From Muricea muricata (Eukaryota; Cnidaria; Anthozoa; Malacalcyonacea; Plexauridae): a stretch of 64,000 nt of DNA. The position numbers and the translations under genes were made by a program. The notes under the pieces were generated by a model that worked only from the letters and a program-made list of their open reading frames with translations, searched no databases and was not told the origin of the DNA. Positions within the stretch are counted from its first letter, which is position 1, and each line of letters opens with the position of its first letter. This document shows positions 62,379-64,000 of the stretch, one piece after another. The stretch spans positions 6,869,330 through 6,933,329 of the forward strand of contig OY979728.1 in assembly GCA_963855995.1 (NCBI GenBank), read 5' to 3'.

Positions 62379-62838
62379 ATTATTATTATTATTAAAACTA
62401 TATTTATTCACGCTTACCCCTTCAGCAATAGCTGATTTCCAAGGGGGGCGTGACAATAAAAAGAAAACTATATACGTAAATACAAATAAAGACAGTAAAA
62501 CTCAAGTACGATGTTAGGATAGACTAATATCAGAAATTAAAGAATTAAAGGTATTTATCGATATTGAATCTTTAACTTCCGATGGTAAATTATTCCAAAG
62601 TTTTGCACCAATATAACTAATACTTTTTCTCATATATTCAGTTTTAGGCTTTGTCAGATAAAACCCATAATCTGAATTACGTAAATTGTAATCATGTTGA
62701 GGAGCATTTGGATTTCGAAATGATTCGATTAGAACAGCTGGTGCTTGCCCGTGAATTATTCTAAACATGAGTCTGTCTTTCATAACAAGTCTACGTCGCT
62801 TCAACGTTTTCCATTGAAGATCATTTAAGGCTGCTTCC
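62379..62838 (-). mobile_element. 5'-truncated LINE, copy 11
   Basis: GAGCTT at 62373-62378 and 62839-62844; stem-loop at 62409-62452. Partner of copy 5 but without its private UTR change. Confidence 0.9.
62514..62837 (-). pseudogene. LINE RT C-terminal remnant, copy 11
   Basis: Seven-copy group, N allele. Chimeric frame to GTG at 62903. Confidence 0.87.
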
Positions 62839-62844
62839 GAGCTT

Positions 62845-64000
62845 AAAATGGTGTTTTCAGTGCTAAAGTGAACGAGTTGAGCGCAATGATGTACTGCAAT
62901 CACGGACCTAAAAGAGACCTTCTAAATGGAAATTGCAGAACTTAGCAAGTCGGAAATCAAGTTTTTGGCGCTCAAACCATCGAGATGAGCGAAATAACAT
63001 GTTGAAATGAGAAACCTATAACTTGCTTGTAAACTGAAAAGAAACGATCTTAGAACCATAAAAATCCCGTTTTAAGCGTTCTAGAAGCGATTTGAGCCTA
63101 AAAACATGCTCTAATCACAAACTAAAAACTGCCGTCTTAGATCGATCACGACGACGTTTTAGAGCTTAAAATGGTGTTTTCAGTGCTAAAGTGAACGAGT
63201 TAAACGCAATGATGTACTGCAATCACGGACCTAAAAGAGACCTTCTAAATGGAAATTGAAAACTTAGCAAGTCGGGAATCATGTTTTCGGCGCTCAAACC
63301 ATCGAGATGAGCGAAATAACATGTTGAAATGAGAAACCTATAACTTGCTTGTAAACTGAAAAGAAACGGTCTTAGAAGCATCAAATTCCCGTTTTAAGCG
63401 TTCTAGAAGCGATTTGAGCGTAAAAACATGCTCAATTCACCAACTAAAAATTGCCGTCTTAAATCGATAAGGACGACGTTTGAGTGCTTAAAATGGTGTT
63501 TTCAGTGCTGAAGTGAACGAGTTGAGCGCAATGATGTACTGATATCACGGACCTAAAAGAGACCTTCTAAATGGAAATTGCATAACTTATAAAGTCGGGA
63601 ATCATGTTTTCGGCGCAAAAACCATCGAGATGAGCGAAATAACATGTTGAAATGAGAAACCTATAACTTGCTTGTAAACTGAAAAGAAACGTTCTTAGAA
63701 CCATCAAAATCCCTTTTTAAGCGTTCTAGAAGCGATTTGAACGTAAAAACATGCTCAAATCACCAACTAAAAATTGCCGTCTTAAATCGATAAGGACGAC
63801 GTTTTAGAGCTTAAAATGGTGTTTTCAGTGCTAAAGTGAACGAGTTAAACGCAATGATGTACTGCAATCACGGACCTAAAAGAGACCTTCTAAATGGAAA
63901 TTGAAAACTTAGCAAGTCGGGAATCATGTTTTCGGCGCTCAAACCATCGAGATGAGCGAAATAACATGTTGAAATGAGAAACCTATAACTTGCTTGTAAA
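62845..64000. repeat. Satellite after LINE copy 11 to window end
   Basis: Remainder of monomer 62342, full monomers 63131 (B) and 63453 (A), and a partial monomer from 63776. Monomer 63453 is a hybrid with TTTGAGTGC in front and CATAACTTATAAAG plus GGCGCAAAAACC behind, and has a unique GTACTGATATC. No gene seen. Confidence 0.92.

Larger units (their letters stand above)
56097..63523 (+). repeat. Second copy of the 15284-22710 block
   Basis: Contains LINE copies 10 and 11. Left border in monomer 56075: junction of type B (GCCGTTTTAGATC) here, type A in the partner, identical from GACGTTTTAG. The right border follows GAACGAGTT in monomer 63453. Confidence 0.82.
1..64000. repeat. Satellite DNA array, ~322-bp monomer
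   Basis: Tandem head-to-tail monomers run across the whole window in one orientation. Using GCCGTCTTA (or TCCGTCTTA, GCCATCTTA, GCCTTCTTA variants) as phase mark I located 183 starts, with spacings of 319-324 bp except where a LINE insertion adds 466 bp. Two types alternate or run together: A (TTAAATCGATAAGG) and B (TTAGATCGATCACGG). Neighbouring monomers differ by scattered substitutions and 1-3 bp indels, while distant blocks can be almost identical, which is the signature of higher-order repeats. No unique DNA interrupts the array and both window edges lie inside it. Counts are manual and could be off by one or two. Confidence 0.98.

Noticed and set aside
44-62838. Independent LINE insertions at a hot spot
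   Set aside because: Same truncation point, tail length, duplication and linked ATGCAT marker in all copies make co-amplification far more likely.
1-64000. CRISPR array
   Set aside because: The period is ~322 bp and the units are similar throughout; there are no short repeats with unique spacers and no cas genes.
1-64000. rDNA, tRNA, snRNA or histone gene clusters, which can also be tandem
   Set aside because: I see no rRNA core, tRNA cloverleaf or histone coding sequence in the monomer.
1-64000. CENP-B box or telomere repeats
   Set aside because: I saw no motif resembling the CENP-B box and no TTAGGG or other telomere arrays. The eye could miss a diverged box; a motif scan would settle it.
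1-64000. A single recombination hot spot within the monomer
   Set aside because: The four best-mapped joints fall at monomer positions about 44-83, 64-101, 136-159 and 132-188, which do not coincide. Two overlap the 44-bp inverted repeat, too few to claim a link.
1-64000. A complete, active mobile element or a new defence or biosynthetic system
   Set aside because: Only a truncated LINE end and satellite are present; there are no full-length coding genes in the window.

Overview
The whole 64 kb window is one tandem satellite array with no single-copy sequence. The monomer is about 322 bp (range 319-324 where no insertion is present). Counting by hand from the conserved GCCGTCTTA junction (and its variants) gives 183 monomer starts, the first at 7 and the last at 63776. 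I group them in two types by the bases after that junction: type A (TTAAATCGATAAGG, about 101 starts) and type B (TTAGATCGATCACGG, about 82 starts). Stretches with A-B alternation suggest an ancestral dimer of about 645 bp that was later scrambled.

The only other component is a 460-bp, 5'-truncated non-LTR retrotransposon (LINE), present 11 times, always minus strand and always at the same base of the same type A monomer variant. It keeps the last ~107 codons of a reverse-transcriptase ORF, a short 3' UTR with a GC-rich stem-loop, and a (TTA)6 tail, flanked by the 6-bp duplication GAGCTT. Same site, same truncation point, same tail length and a private linked marker (ATGCAT instead of ATCGAT, about 20 bp upstream) indicate one insertion that was later amplified with the satellite.

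Layout: 1-3.5 kb holds two apparently identical 1757-bp four-monomer higher-order repeats (HORs), each with one LINE copy, and a third LINE copy follows. 4-18 kb is 44 monomers with no insertion beyond the one in the first monomer. 18-26.5 kb holds LINE copies 4-6 in 9- and 14-monomer spacings. 27-46.6 kb is a 61-monomer stretch with a tandem 1936-bp (6-mer) HOR and a tandem 3540-bp (11-mer) HOR. 46.6-64 kb repeats the 18-25 kb organisation with LINE copies 7-11. Long blocks recur within the window at offsets of about 20.4, 23.0, 24.6/24.9, 28.1/28.5, 32.1 and 40.8 kb, and hybrid monomers mark the joins.

Organism: an animal nuclear genome, A+T rich. The LINE C-terminus (LRNSDYGFYLTKPKTEYM..., GAKLWNNLPSEVRDS...) and its hairpin 3' end look most like elements I know from cnidarians such as corals and anemones, but this is from memory and not searched. 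Nothing here looks like a working gene. A centromeric, pericentromeric or other heterochromatic location is plausible but not shown by the sequence.
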